Source: Leifsonia sp. Leaf336
GTDB lineage: Bacteria > Actinomycetota > Actinomycetes > Actinomycetales > Microbacteriaceae
Reading direction: 5' to 3'
NCBI RefSeq assembly: GCF_001423695.1
Contig: NZ_LMOZ01000001.1
Coordinates: forward strand, 1,622,443 to 1,686,442
DNA length: 64,000 bases
Below are positions 53,190 to 61,845 of the stretch, piece after piece. Within the stretch, counting starts at the first letter, position 1. Every line of letters starts with the position of its first letter. The position numbers were made by a program, and so were the translations under genes. The notes beneath the pieces were generated by a model. The model made no database searches and was not told the origin of the DNA. It was given only the letters and a program-made list of their open reading frames with translations.

Positions 53190-54398
53190 ATGCAGATGTC
53201 TACTACCGCAACCCTAGCCTCCCGCACCGAGACGAGCCCCGGCCTGACCATCGGCCCGCTCGCGCTCGACGTGCCGGTCGTCCTCGCACCCATGGCGGGG
53301 ATCACGAACACCGCCTTCCGCCGGCTCTGCCGCGAGTTCGGCGCCGGCCTCTACGTGAGCGAGATGATCACGTCGCGCGCCCTCGTCGAGCGCACTCCGG
53401 AGTCTCTGCGCCTGATCACGCATCACGAGTCGGAGACCCCGCGCAGCATCCAGCTCTACGGCGTCGACCCCAAGACGGTCCGCGAGGCCGTCACGATGCT
53501 CGTCGCGGAAGACCGCGCCGACCACATCGACCTCAACTTCGGCTGCCCGGTGCCCAAGGTGACCCGCAAGGGCGGAGGGGCGGCCCTCCCGTGGAAGCTG
53601 AACCACTTCCGCGAGATCGTGGAGGGTGCGGTCGCGGCCGCGGGCGACATCCCGCTGACCGTCAAGATGCGCAAGGGCATCGACGGCGACCACCTCACCT
53701 ACCTCGAGGCCGGCAAAGCGGCGGAGGGCGCAGGGGCGGCATCGATCGCGCTCCACGCGCGCACCGCGGCCGAGTTCTACTCGGGCCACGCCGACTGGTC
53801 GGCGATCGCCAAGCTCAAAGAGACGATCACCGGAACGCCCGTGCTCGGCAACGGCGACATCTGGTCTGCTGCCGATGCGATCCGCATGGTCGACGAGACC
53901 GGGTGCGACGGCGTCGTGGTCGGCCGCGGCTGCCTCGGGCGCCCGTGGCTGTTCGGCGACCTCGCCGCGGCGTTCCGCGCCCGTGCCGGCGAGCTCACGG
54001 CCGAGCAGGCCGCCCTGGCGCAGGCACACCCGACACTCGGTCAGGTGGCGGCGACGTTCCGGAGGCACGCGGAGCTCCTGGTCGAGTTCTTCGAGAGCGA
54101 GGAGCGCGGCTGCCGCGACATCCGCAAGCATGTCGCCTGGTACTTCAAGGGCTACCCGGTCGGCGGCGACCTCCGGGCGAGCCTGGCGACGGTCGACACG
54201 CTGGCCCACCTGGACGACCTCCTCGCGACGCTCGACTGGACCCAAGAGTACCCCGGCGAGGCCGCAGAGGGCCAGCGCGGCCGCGCCGGCTCGCCCAAGC
54301 GGCCCGCGCTTCCCGAGGGCTGGCTCGACAGCCGGGAGCTGGCGGGCAGCGCCCGGGCCGAGGTCGCCGAGGCGGAGGTGCACAACAGTGGTGGATAG
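53190..54398 (+). CDS. dusB: tRNA-dihydrouridine synthase (DusB-like)
   Basis: FMN-dependent enzyme that reduces uridine in the tRNA D-loop. The 402 residues form a TIM barrel (VVLAPMAGITNTAFRRLCRE; HIDLNFGCPVPKVTRKGGGA with active-site C119; GDIPLTVKMRKGIDGDHLTY; ALHARTAAEFYSGHADWSAI; GTPVLGNGDIWSAADAIRMV) and a C-terminal helical tRNA-binding domain (CRDIRKHVAWYFKGYPVGGD). About 40 polar residues extend the end. ATG 53190 or 53196 may initiate; GGAGA is 4 or 10 nt away. The stop overlaps dgt by about 11 nt, the common actinobacterial dusB-dgt coupling. Confidence 0.93.
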   Translation: MQMSTTATLASRTETSPGLTIGPLALDVPVVLAPMAGITNTAFRRLCREFGAGLYVSEMITSRALVERTPESLRLITHHESETPRSIQLYGVDPKTVREAVTMLVAEDRADHIDLNFGCPVPKVTRKGGGAALPWKLNHFREIVEGAVAAAGDIPLTVKMRKGIDGDHLTYLEAGKAAEGAGAASIALHARTAAEFYSGHADWSAIAKLKETITGTPVLGNGDIWSAADAIRMVDETGCDGVVVGRGCLGRPWLFGDLAAAFRARAGELTAEQAALAQAHPTLGQVAATFRRHAELLVEFFESEERGCRDIRKHVAWYFKGYPVGGDLRASLATVDTLAHLDDLLATLDWTQEYPGEAAEGQRGRAGSPKRPALPEGWLDSRELAGSARAEVAEAEVHNSGG

Positions 54399-55683
54399 CG
54401 CAGCCCGACCGGCGGTCGCCCCGACCGACGGCACGGCCGCGGCCGAAAGTTATACCGACCGCGACCGCGAACGCTGGCTTCCTGAGCACCACTCCAGCCG
54501 CCGCAGCGACTTCGCACGCGACCGCGCACGGCTGCTGCACTCGAGCGCCCTGCGCCGGCTGGCGGCCAAGACCCAGGTGCTCAGTCCGACCGCCGGGCTC
54601 GATTTCGCCCGCAACCGGCTGACCCACTCGCTGGAGGTCGCCCAGGTCGGCCGCGAGCTCGCCACGAGCCTCGGCCTCGACCCCGACATCGTCGACACGG
54701 CCTGCCTCGCGCACGACATCGGCCACCCGCCGTTCGGCCACAACGGCGAGCGCGCACTCAACTCGTGGGCCGAAGACATCGGCGGCTTCGAGGGCAATGC
54801 CCAGACGCTCCGGCTGCTGACCCGCCTCGAGCCCAAGGTGTTCGGCCGCGACGGCCGCCCCTACGGACTCAACCTGACGCGGGCGAGCCTCGACGCGAGC
54901 TGCAAGTACCCGTGGCCGGAGTCCCACTCGGTCGCCGACCCCAGCGGACGTGCCAAGTTCGGGTTCTACGCCGACGACCACGCCGTCTTCGAGTGGATGC
55001 GCGAGGGCGCTCCGGAGCGGACGCGCTGCATCGAGGCACAGGTGATGGACCTCTCCGACGACATCGCCTACTCGGTGCACGACTTCGAAGACGCCGTCGT
55101 CAACGGCTACATCGACGTCGCCGCGCTGAGCAGCCGTGTCGACCACGACGACCTCGTGCGGTCGATGTACGAGTGGGTCGGCGGCGAGTTCAGCCACGAC
55201 GAGCTCATCGCGGCGTTCGACCGGCTCGACAGCCTCGACATCTGGCTCGAGGGCTGGAACGGCAGCAGGCGAGCCCAGGCGCACCTCAAGAACCTCACGA
55301 GCCAGCTCATCGGCCGCTTCGCGCACGCCGCGGTGCACGAGACCAAACTGACGGCCGGAGGCGTGGCGCTGCGCCGGTTCGGCGCCGACGTGGTCGTGCC
55401 CGATGCGATCCGCGCCGAGATCGCGGTGCTGAAGGGGATCGTCGCGACATTCGTGATGTCGCGCAACACCCGTCAGCCGATCTACGCGCAGCAGCGCCAG
55501 ATCCTGACCACGCTCGCCGACATCCTTCTGGCGCGCGGACCGCAGGAGCTCGACCCGGGCTTCCAGGAGGACTGGCATCAGGCCGCGGGCGACCGCGAAC
55601 GCAAGCGGGTCGTGGTCGACCAGGTCGCGAGCCTCACCGATCAGTCCGCACTGAGCTGGTACGAACGACTCGTGCAGCACTGA
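54388..55683 (+). CDS. dgt: Deoxyguanosinetriphosphate triphosphohydrolase-like protein (HD domain)
   Basis: dNTP triphosphohydrolase of the Dgt/SAMHD1 superfamily, 431 residues, releasing tripolyphosphate from dNTPs. HD metal ligands are H80 in LTHSLEV and H109-D110 in ACLAHDIGHPPFGHNGERAL, with the later DLSDDIAYSVHDFEDAVVNG supplying the last aspartate. The start is GTG 54388 (or the next GTG, 54391), inside the end of dusB, with GGCGGAGG 9 nt upstream. ArgLys-rich segment SSRRSDFARDRARLLHSSAL is typical of the family. dnaG follows after one gene. Confidence 0.92.
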   Translation: MVDSAARPAVAPTDGTAAAESYTDRDRERWLPEHHSSRRSDFARDRARLLHSSALRRLAAKTQVLSPTAGLDFARNRLTHSLEVAQVGRELATSLGLDPDIVDTACLAHDIGHPPFGHNGERALNSWAEDIGGFEGNAQTLRLLTRLEPKVFGRDGRPYGLNLTRASLDASCKYPWPESHSVADPSGRAKFGFYADDHAVFEWMREGAPERTRCIEAQVMDLSDDIAYSVHDFEDAVVNGYIDVAALSSRVDHDDLVRSMYEWVGGEFSHDELIAAFDRLDSLDIWLEGWNGSRRAQAHLKNLTSQLIGRFAHAAVHETKLTAGGVALRRFGADVVVPDAIRAEIAVLKGIVATFVMSRNTRQPIYAQQRQILTTLADILLARGPQELDPGFQEDWHQAAGDRERKRVVVDQVASLTDQSALSWYERLVQH

Positions 55684-55704
55684 CCCGGCGCGCCGCACGC
55701 AGGC

Positions 55705-55733
55705 TTGAAACGTCGGGCCTGGTGCAGAATGCT
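55705..55733 (+). promoter_or_regulatory. Possible promoter before the DUF4282 gene
   Basis: TTGAAA (55705-55710) and AATGCT (55728-55733) are separated by 17 nt in the 76-nt gap after dgt. The -35 is good, the -10 weak. Confidence 0.35.
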
Positions 55734-55759
55734 TGAGGGACGGCATCGGAGGGAAACGA

Positions 55760-56875
55760 ATGACCAGCGCACAGCCACCGTCGAACGGCGACCGGCCCGC
55801 AACGGGCCAGGAGGCCGCTCCCCAGGAGGCCGCGGTCCCGACTCCGGCGCCTGCCCCTAAGCGCACGACCACGCGGCGCTCCCCAGCGGCCAGCAAGCCA
55901 GCGGCCAGCAAGCCCGCGGCGAACCAGCCAACCGCGAGCACCCCGGCCGCGAGCAAGCCGGCGGCGAGGAGGCCGGCGGCGAAGAAGCCCGAGGACGCGG
56001 AGAACCCTGTCAAGCGCACGCCGTCCGCGCGCAAGCGCTCGACGACCGCGTCGCAGATTTCTCCGAACGGCGAGGCGCCCGAGATCCTCGACGCCATGCT
56101 GGGCAAGCAGCCCGCGGCTCCCGCTCCGGACACCTCCGCGTCTCCGGCGGAGCCCGTCACGACGGAGCCCGTCGCGACCGAGGCCGTCCCGACAGAGACC
56201 GTCGCGACAGAGACCGTCACGCCGGAGCCTAGCGAGACCGAGACCGCCGTCCTCCCGTCGGCCGAAGACTTCTATCGCGAGCCGACGACCGAGACCGAGG
56301 TGCTCACCCCTGCGGAAGCAGTCGAGGTCGAACAGCAGTCGGATGAGTCGCCCCTCCCGTCGAACGAGGCTCTGAGCGAGGCCTCCACGTCGGAGGCGCA
56401 GGCACCGCAGGCCGACGCCGCCGCGCCGCACGCCGCCGCCGCGCCGCACGCCGCCGCTGCGGCGCGCGCCGCCGCACAGCAGACCGGCGCAGCCGCGCCC
56501 GAGGGGGCTCCCGAGACGGGCCGTCCGGGTCGCAGCATGAACGACCTCGCTGAGCGGCTCGACGACTCCCGCTTCTTCTCGTCGCTGTTCGACTTCACGT
56601 TCACGAGCTACGTGACCCGCAAGCTCGCCGGCCCGGTGTACGTCGTCGGCCTCGTGCTGATCGGCCTGGGCATCGTCGTCGGCTTCGCCAACAGCCTCGG
56701 CATCGCCATCGCGGCCCACTCTCCGGGCGGCGCTTTCGTCTTCCTGCTGGGCGTCCTGGTGACCCTCGTCGGCGCGATCCTCGCTGTACTGCTGCTGCGC
56801 GTCACGATCGAGGTGTTCTGCGCGATCATCGAGATCGCCCAGAACACGCGCCGCAGGAGGCCTCCCCGCGACTGA
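55760..56875 (+). CDS. DUF4282 membrane protein with long disordered N-terminus
   Basis: Protein of 371 residues from ATG 55760, 5 nt after GGAGGGA. Residues 1-265 are low complexity: an AKP region (PAASKPAASKPAANQP and PAAKKP), a TEPVATE-type acidic repeat, and an AAPHAAAAARAAA run. The C-terminal 110 residues are a DUF4282 domain: MNDLAERLDDSRFFSSLFDF, TSYVTRKLAGPVYVVGLVLI and GALLAVLLLRVTIEVFCAII-like paired helices. The disordered part is a long cytoplasmic tether that resembles histone H1-like tails in composition. Function unknown. It lies between dgt and dnaG. Confidence 0.8.
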   Translation: MTSAQPPSNGDRPATGQEAAPQEAAVPTPAPAPKRTTTRRSPAASKPAASKPAANQPTASTPAASKPAARRPAAKKPEDAENPVKRTPSARKRSTTASQISPNGEAPEILDAMLGKQPAAPAPDTSASPAEPVTTEPVATEAVPTETVATETVTPEPSETETAVLPSAEDFYREPTTETEVLTPAEAVEVEQQSDESPLPSNEALSEASTSEAQAPQADAAAPHAAAAPHAAAAARAAAQQTGAAAPEGAPETGRPGRSMNDLAERLDDSRFFSSLFDFTFTSYVTRKLAGPVYVVGLVLIGLGIVVGFANSLGIAIAAHSPGGAFVFLLGVLVTLVGAILAVLLLRVTIEVFCAIIEIAQNTRRRRPPRD

Positions 56876-56892
56876 GCGTCGGCGCCGCGCCC

Positions 56893-56898
56893 TAGAAT
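56893..56898 (+). promoter_or_regulatory. Putative -10 of leaderless dnaG promoter
   Basis: TAGAAT lies 6 nt before ATG 56905 with no Shine-Dalgarno between, one of the clearest leaderless signals in the window. It fits TANNNT. Confidence 0.55.
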
Positions 56899-56904
56899 CG
56901 ATTC

Positions 56905-58779
56905 ATGGCCGGCCGGATACGACAGAGCGACATCGATGAGGTCAAGGCCCGCACCAACATCGCCGACATCATCGGCGACTACGTCAGCCTGAAGCCGGGC
57001 GGCGTCGGCTCGCTCAAGGGGCTCTGCCCGTTCCACGACGAGAAGAGCCCGAGCTTCAACGTGCGTCCGGGCGTCGGCCGCTACCACTGCTTCGGCTGCG
57101 GCGAGGGCGGAGACGTCTACGCGTTCCTCGTCAAGCTCGACCACGTGTCGTTCACCGAGGCCGTCGAGCGGCTCGCGGGCCGCATCGGCTACCAGTTGCA
57201 CTACGAGGAGGGCGGGGGAGGCCCGAGCGAGTCGAGCGGCAACCGCGCCCGCATCCTGGCCGCCAACAATGCCGCCGAGGAGTTCTTCCGCGAGCGCCTC
57301 GCGGCGCCCGACGCCGATCCCGGCCGTCGGTTCCTCGGTGAACGCGGCTTCGACGCGGCTGCAGCCACCCACTTCGGCGTCGGCTACGCCCCGAAGAGCT
57401 GGGACGAGCTCACCAAGCACCTCCGCACGAAGGGCTTCACGCCTGACGAGCTCCTCGCCGCCGGGCTCGTGTCGCAGCGCGACCGTGGCGTGTACGACCG
57501 GTTCCGCGGCCGCCTGGTCTGGCCGATTCGCGACGTGACGGGTCAGACCATCGGCTTCGGCGCGCGCCGGCTGCTCGACGACGACAACGGCCCGAAGTAC
57601 CTCAACACCCCCGAGACGGCCGTCTACAAGAAGACCCAGGTGCTCTACGGCCTCGATCTCGCAAAGCGCGACATCTCGCGACGCGACGAGGTCGTCGTGG
57701 TGGAGGGCTACACAGACGTGATGGCATGCCATCTGGCCGGCATCACGACGGCCGTCGCGACCTGCGGCACGGCGTTCGGAATCGACCACATCAAGGTGAT
57801 TCGACGGGTGATGGGCGACGACAGCAGCACAGGCTCGGTCATCTTCACGTTCGACCCCGACTCCGCCGGTCAGAAGGCCGCCGCGCGCGCCTTCGGCGAG
57901 GAGCAGCGCTTCTCGGCCCAGACGTACGTCGCCGTCGGTCCCGACGGCCTCGACCCGTGCGACCTGCGGCTGGCGGGAGGCGACGAGGCCGTGCGCCGCA
58001 TGATCGACAATCGAAAGCCGATGTTCGAGTTCATGATCCGGCAGGTCGTCGAGCGCTTCGATCTCGACTCGGTGGAGGGTCGCTCGTCAGCGCTCCGCGC
58101 CGGGGCGCCGATCGTGGCGACCATCCGCGACCCCGCCTCCCAGAACGGCTACACGCGCGAGCTCGCTCGCCTCTCCGGCGCCGACCTCGACGACGCGCTG
58201 CGCGCCGTGCGGTCGGCCCAGCGCACTGTGCGCAGCTCGCATGCCGCGAACGCAGCTTCTTCGCCTCGCGGTGCCTCCGCCGCACCTGATGATGCAGTCG
58301 CCCCGCCTCCGCCGATCCGGGAGGCCGACCCGACCGACCCGACACAGCGCACCGAGCGCGAGAGCCTGATGGTGCTCCTCCAGCTGCCTGCCGAGGTCGG
58401 CGCCGAGCGGGCGGCGCGGGCGGTCCAGGTGCCGTTCGTCAACCCGACGCACGCCGTCGTGCGCGACGCCATCGCCAGCCAGCTGCCGTCGATGGCCGAC
58501 CCCGGCTGGGTCGACCGCATCCTCGCCGAGGTGCCCCAGGCGTACGAGCCGACCGTGAACGCGCTCGCGGTGGGTGCCCTTCCGCAGGCGGGCTCCGACG
58601 CCGGGCGGTACGCCCGCTCCATCCTCGACGGCCTGATCGACCGGGACCTCCTGCGCGAGAAGGCCGAACTGACCTCCCGCCTGGCCCGGACCGACCCGCA
58701 GAACGCGGACCTGCGGCGATCCCTGCAGGTGGCGCTCTCGTCGATCGACCAGGAGCGGATGCGCCTGCGCGGCGAGTAG
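56905..58779 (+). CDS. dnaG: DNA primase
   Basis: Primase that lays RNA primers for replication. The 624 residues have a CHC2 zinc finger (C41, H44, C62, C65 in CPFHDEKSP and YHCFGCG), the TOPRIM catalytic domain (EVVVVEGYTDVMACHLAG with the catalytic glutamate and the DPDSAGQKAAARAF acidic motif), and a C-terminal helicase-binding helical domain after a Pro/Ala linker (about 450-480). The start ATG 56905 is probably leaderless. It is somewhat short of the usual 630-650 but complete. It ends 256 nt before a peptide ABC operon. Confidence 0.95.
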   Translation: MAGRIRQSDIDEVKARTNIADIIGDYVSLKPGGVGSLKGLCPFHDEKSPSFNVRPGVGRYHCFGCGEGGDVYAFLVKLDHVSFTEAVERLAGRIGYQLHYEEGGGGPSESSGNRARILAANNAAEEFFRERLAAPDADPGRRFLGERGFDAAAATHFGVGYAPKSWDELTKHLRTKGFTPDELLAAGLVSQRDRGVYDRFRGRLVWPIRDVTGQTIGFGARRLLDDDNGPKYLNTPETAVYKKTQVLYGLDLAKRDISRRDEVVVVEGYTDVMACHLAGITTAVATCGTAFGIDHIKVIRRVMGDDSSTGSVIFTFDPDSAGQKAAARAFGEEQRFSAQTYVAVGPDGLDPCDLRLAGGDEAVRRMIDNRKPMFEFMIRQVVERFDLDSVEGRSSALRAGAPIVATIRDPASQNGYTRELARLSGADLDDALRAVRSAQRTVRSSHAANAASSPRGASAAPDDAVAPPPPIREADPTDPTQRTERESLMVLLQLPAEVGAERAARAVQVPFVNPTHAVVRDAIASQLPSMADPGWVDRILAEVPQAYEPTVNALAVGALPQAGSDAGRYARSILDGLIDRDLLREKAELTSRLARTDPQNADLRRSLQVALSSIDQERMRLRGE

Positions 58780-59035
58780 GCCTTGGCATCCGCGCGGGCA
58801 CCCGCGCGGGCGGTGCAGAATAGGACATCGGTACATCGCCACGACTGAATACGTGTCATCGTGCGCGAATGCGCGCGATATTGTTGCGTCGATGTAAAGA
58901 TTGCGCCGCGATCCGCGGCAGGATGCGCACTCCACGCGGCATTCATGCTAGGACTGTGGCTACGCGATTCGGCGACGAGGCGCTCGCGTGCGCTCGGCCG
59001 TCTCAGTGACCCCACCAAGGAAGAGGTAATCGGAT
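58780..59035 (+). other. 256-nt gap between dnaG and the peptide ABC operon
   Basis: The longest gene-free stretch. CCGCGCGGG-CA-CCCGCGCGG (58790-58809) just after dnaG may end the dnaG transcript, although the 2-nt centre means a shorter stem with a wider loop. Two TAGGAC hexamers (near 58816 and 58949) resemble -10 boxes but lack convincing -35 partners. GGAAGAGGTAA at the end is the ribosome binding site for the lipoprotein gene. No gene or RNA is recognised in it. Confidence 0.4.
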
Positions 59036-60667
59036 ATGAGATCCGTTCACATCGGCGGACGGCGCCTGCTCGCCGTCTCAGCGGCCTTCGCGGCCGCGGC
59101 GCTGGTGCTCGCGGGCTGCTCGGGGAGCAACAACTCCAGCGGTTCCAGCGGCGGCACGCTGACCATCGGCACGACGGACAAGATCACGTCGATCGACCCG
59201 GCCGGGTCGTACGACAACGGCTCGTTCGCCGTGATGAACCAGGTCTACCCGTTCCTGCTGAACTCGCCCTACGGCAGCCCGGACGTGAAGCCGGACATCG
59301 CCCAGAGCGCCACGTTCACGTCGCCGACCGAGTACACCGTCAAGCTCAAGCCGAACCTGAAGTTCGCGAACGGTCACTCGCTGACCTCCGAGGACGTCAA
59401 GTTCACCTTCGACCGTCAGCTGAAGATCAACGACCCGAACGGCCCCGCGTCGCTCCTGGGCAACCTCGACAGCGTGAGCACCCCTGACAAGACCACCGCG
59501 GTCTTCAAGCTGAAGGTGCCGAACGACCAGACGTTCCCGCAGGTGCTCTCGAGCCCGGCCGGCCCGATCGTCGACCACCAGGTCTTCTCGGCCGACAAGG
59601 TCACCCCCGACAACACCATCGTCAAGGGTCACGCGTTCGCCGGTCAGTACGACATCACGAGCTACGACTTCAACAACCTGATCGCGTACAAGGCGAACCC
59701 GAACTACGACGGTCTGCTCGGCAAGCCGGCCACGGACAAGGTCAACGTCAAGTACTACGCCGAGTCGTCGAACATGAAGCTCGACATCCAGAAGGGCGCC
59801 ATCGACGTGGCGTTCCGCAGCCTGTCGGCGACCGACATCGACAGCCTCAGCACCGACAAGAACGTCAAGGTCGTCAAGGGTCCGGGTGGTGAGCTCCGCT
59901 ACATCGTCTGGAACTTCAACACCCAGCCGTACGGCGCCACGACACCGGAGGCCGACGCCAAGAAGGCCCTCGCCGTGCGCCAGGCCGCTGCCGACCTCGT
60001 CGACCGCGCCACCATCGCGAAGCAGGTCTACAAGGACACCTACAGCCCGGCGTACTCCTACGTGCCGCAGGGTCTGACCGGCGCCACCACCGTGCTGAAG
60101 GACCTCTACGGCGACGGCAACGGAGGCCCGAGCCTCGACAAGGCGAAGGCCGCCCTCCAGGCCGCAGGCGTGTCCACCCCGGTCGCGCTGAACCTGCAGT
60201 ACAACCCCGACCACTACGGCCCGTCCTCCGGTGACGAGTACGCCCTGGTCAAGGAGCAGCTCGAGAACGGCGGCCTGTTCAAGGTGAACCTGCAGTCGAC
60301 CGAGTGGGTCCAGTACTCCAAGGACCGCGTGAAGGACCTCTACCCGGCGTACCAGCTGGGCTGGTTCCCGGACTACTCCGACGCGGACAACTACCTGTCG
60401 CCGTTCTTCAGCAAGGACAACTTCCTGGCGAACCACTACGACAACCCCGAGGTCCAGCAGCTGATCACCCAGCAGCTGGGCACGACCGACAAGGCGGAGC
60501 GCACCAAGCTGATCGAGGAGATCCAGGCGAAGGTCGCCGCCGACCTGTCGACTCTGCCGCTGCTGCAGGGCGCGCAGGTCGCCGTGGTGGGCAAGAACGT
60601 CTCGGGCGCCGACAAGACGCTCGACCCGTCGTTCAAGTTCCGCTACGCAGCTATCTCGAAGGGCTAG
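59036..60667 (+). CDS. Peptide/oligopeptide ABC transporter substrate-binding lipoprotein
   Basis: Family 5 (DppA/OppA) binding protein of 543 residues. A lipoprotein signal ends in LAGC with C28, then Gly/Ser linker. The mature part shows the two-lobe start GTTDKITSIDPAGSYDNGSF, LKFANGHSLTSEDVKFTFDR, PDYSDADNYLSPFF and the closing GRFKRYA-like core. It binds peptides or other small solutes outside the cell. It starts at ATG 59036. A 13-bp GC hairpin follows directly, before the permease genes, likely reducing their expression relative to the binding protein. The substrate is not known. Confidence 0.9.
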   Translation: MRSVHIGGRRLLAVSAAFAAAALVLAGCSGSNNSSGSSGGTLTIGTTDKITSIDPAGSYDNGSFAVMNQVYPFLLNSPYGSPDVKPDIAQSATFTSPTEYTVKLKPNLKFANGHSLTSEDVKFTFDRQLKINDPNGPASLLGNLDSVSTPDKTTAVFKLKVPNDQTFPQVLSSPAGPIVDHQVFSADKVTPDNTIVKGHAFAGQYDITSYDFNNLIAYKANPNYDGLLGKPATDKVNVKYYAESSNMKLDIQKGAIDVAFRSLSATDIDSLSTDKNVKVVKGPGGELRYIVWNFNTQPYGATTPEADAKKALAVRQAAADLVDRATIAKQVYKDTYSPAYSYVPQGLTGATTVLKDLYGDGNGGPSLDKAKAALQAAGVSTPVALNLQYNPDHYGPSSGDEYALVKEQLENGGLFKVNLQSTEWVQYSKDRVKDLYPAYQLGWFPDYSDADNYLSPFFSKDNFLANHYDNPEVQQLITQQLGTTDKAERTKLIEEIQAKVAADLSTLPLLQGAQVAVVGKNVSGADKTLDPSFKFRYAAISKG

Positions 60668-60687
60668 GCCGCGCCAGCGACCGAACC

Positions 60688-60718
60688 GGGGGCGGCTCGC
60701 CGAGTGCGAGCCGCCCCC
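60688..60718 (+). terminator. Intra-operon hairpin after the binding-protein gene
   Basis: GGGGGCGGCTCGC (60688-60700) and GCGAGCCGCCCCC (60706-60718) form a perfect 13-bp stem around CGAGT, 20 nt after the binding-protein stop and 28 nt before the permease start. No T-run follows. It probably stabilises the upstream mRNA or causes partial termination. Confidence 0.7.
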
Positions 60719-60746
60719 ACCCACGAACCACCCACGATTGGCTCCC

Positions 60747-61844
60747 ATGACAGCGACGGTCAGCGGCCCGGCAGCCCCCACTGCGCCCGGCCCCGAACGA
60801 ACCAAGGCGCGTCGGCGATCGGGAGGCGGCCTCGGCCGCTACATCCTGATCCGCGCCCTCCTCATCATCCCGACGATCTTCATCCTCGTCACAGTCGTCT
60901 TCTTCCTGATGCGGTCCACCGGTGACCCCATCACGGCCGCGCTCGGCGGAAAGCTGCCTCCCGCGCAGCTGCAGCAGCGTATCCACGAGGCCGGGTACGA
61001 CCGCCCGCTCCTCGTGCAGTACTTCGAGTACCTCGGGCAGATCCTCCGCGGCGACTTCGGCACCACCTTCACCGACCACCAGCCCGTGACCCAGGTTCTG
61101 CTGACCTACGGTGCGGCGACCCTCGAGCTGGCCTTCTACGCCCTCATCGTCGCGTTCATCGTCGGCATCCCGCTCGGACTCCTCGCCGCGTACTTCCGCG
61201 ACCGGTGGGGCGACGCGTCGCTGCGCATCTTCGCGATCCTCTGCTACGCGACCCCGGTGTTCTTCGTCGGCATGGTGCTCAAGCTCATCTTCTCGATCTG
61301 GCTGAACGTGCTCCCCGTCGCGGGCCGCGCCTCCACCAGCTCCGAGATCGAGATGCAGACGCTTCCCAACAAGACGGGCATCTATCTCATCGACGCGTTC
61401 CAGACCGGAGATCCCGCCGTGGTCGGCGACGTGCTGCTGCACGCGGTGCTGCCGGCGGTGACCCTGGGACTTCTGACGGCCGGCATCTTCTTGCGCCTGG
61501 TGCGCACGAATGTGATCGGCACTCTCTCCACCGATTACGTGGATGCCGCCCGCTCGCGCGGTGTGAGCGAGAGCCGACTGGTGCGCAAGCACGCGTATCG
61601 CCCGGCGCTCATCCCGATCATCACGGTGATGGGACTCCAGATCGCGCTGCTCCTCGGCGGCGCGATCCTGACCGAGACGACCTTCGAGTGGAAGGGACTC
61701 GGCTTCCAGCTGTCCCACTACCTGCAGGCGCGCGACTTCGTCGCCGTCCAGGGCATGGTCGTGCTGCTCGCCGTCATCGTCGCCATCACGAACTTCATCG
61801 TCGACATCATCGCGGCGCTCATCGACCCGAGAGTGAGGTACTGA
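60747..61844 (+). CDS. Peptide ABC transporter permease (DppB/OppB-like)
   Basis: First membrane subunit, 365 residues from ATG 60747 (TTG 60738 is an alternative; neither has a clear ribosome binding site). A 30-residue polar N-tail precedes YILIRALLIIPTIFILVTVV, then the typical OppB periplasmic stretch (FEYLGQILRGDFGTTFTDHQ) and the EAA loop in DYVDAARSRGVSESRLVRKH and PALIPIITVMGLQIALLLGG. It overlaps nothing but sits 1 nt before the next permease gene. About six helices. Assigned to the DppB/OppB class because of its size, the loop motif and the following DppC-type gene. Confidence 0.9.
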   Translation: MTATVSGPAAPTAPGPERTKARRRSGGGLGRYILIRALLIIPTIFILVTVVFFLMRSTGDPITAALGGKLPPAQLQQRIHEAGYDRPLLVQYFEYLGQILRGDFGTTFTDHQPVTQVLLTYGAATLELAFYALIVAFIVGIPLGLLAAYFRDRWGDASLRIFAILCYATPVFFVGMVLKLIFSIWLNVLPVAGRASTSSEIEMQTLPNKTGIYLIDAFQTGDPAVVGDVLLHAVLPAVTLGLLTAGIFLRLVRTNVIGTLSTDYVDAARSRGVSESRLVRKHAYRPALIPIITVMGLQIALLLGGAILTETTFEWKGLGFQLSHYLQARDFVAVQGMVVLLAVIVAITNFIVDIIAALIDPRVRY

Positions 61845-61845
61845 C

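Noticed and set aside
58780-59035. Hidden gene or tRNA in the dnaG-dpp gap
   Set aside because: Only short frames without ribosome binding sites, and no T-loop GGTTCGAAT-like sequence or cloverleaf was found.
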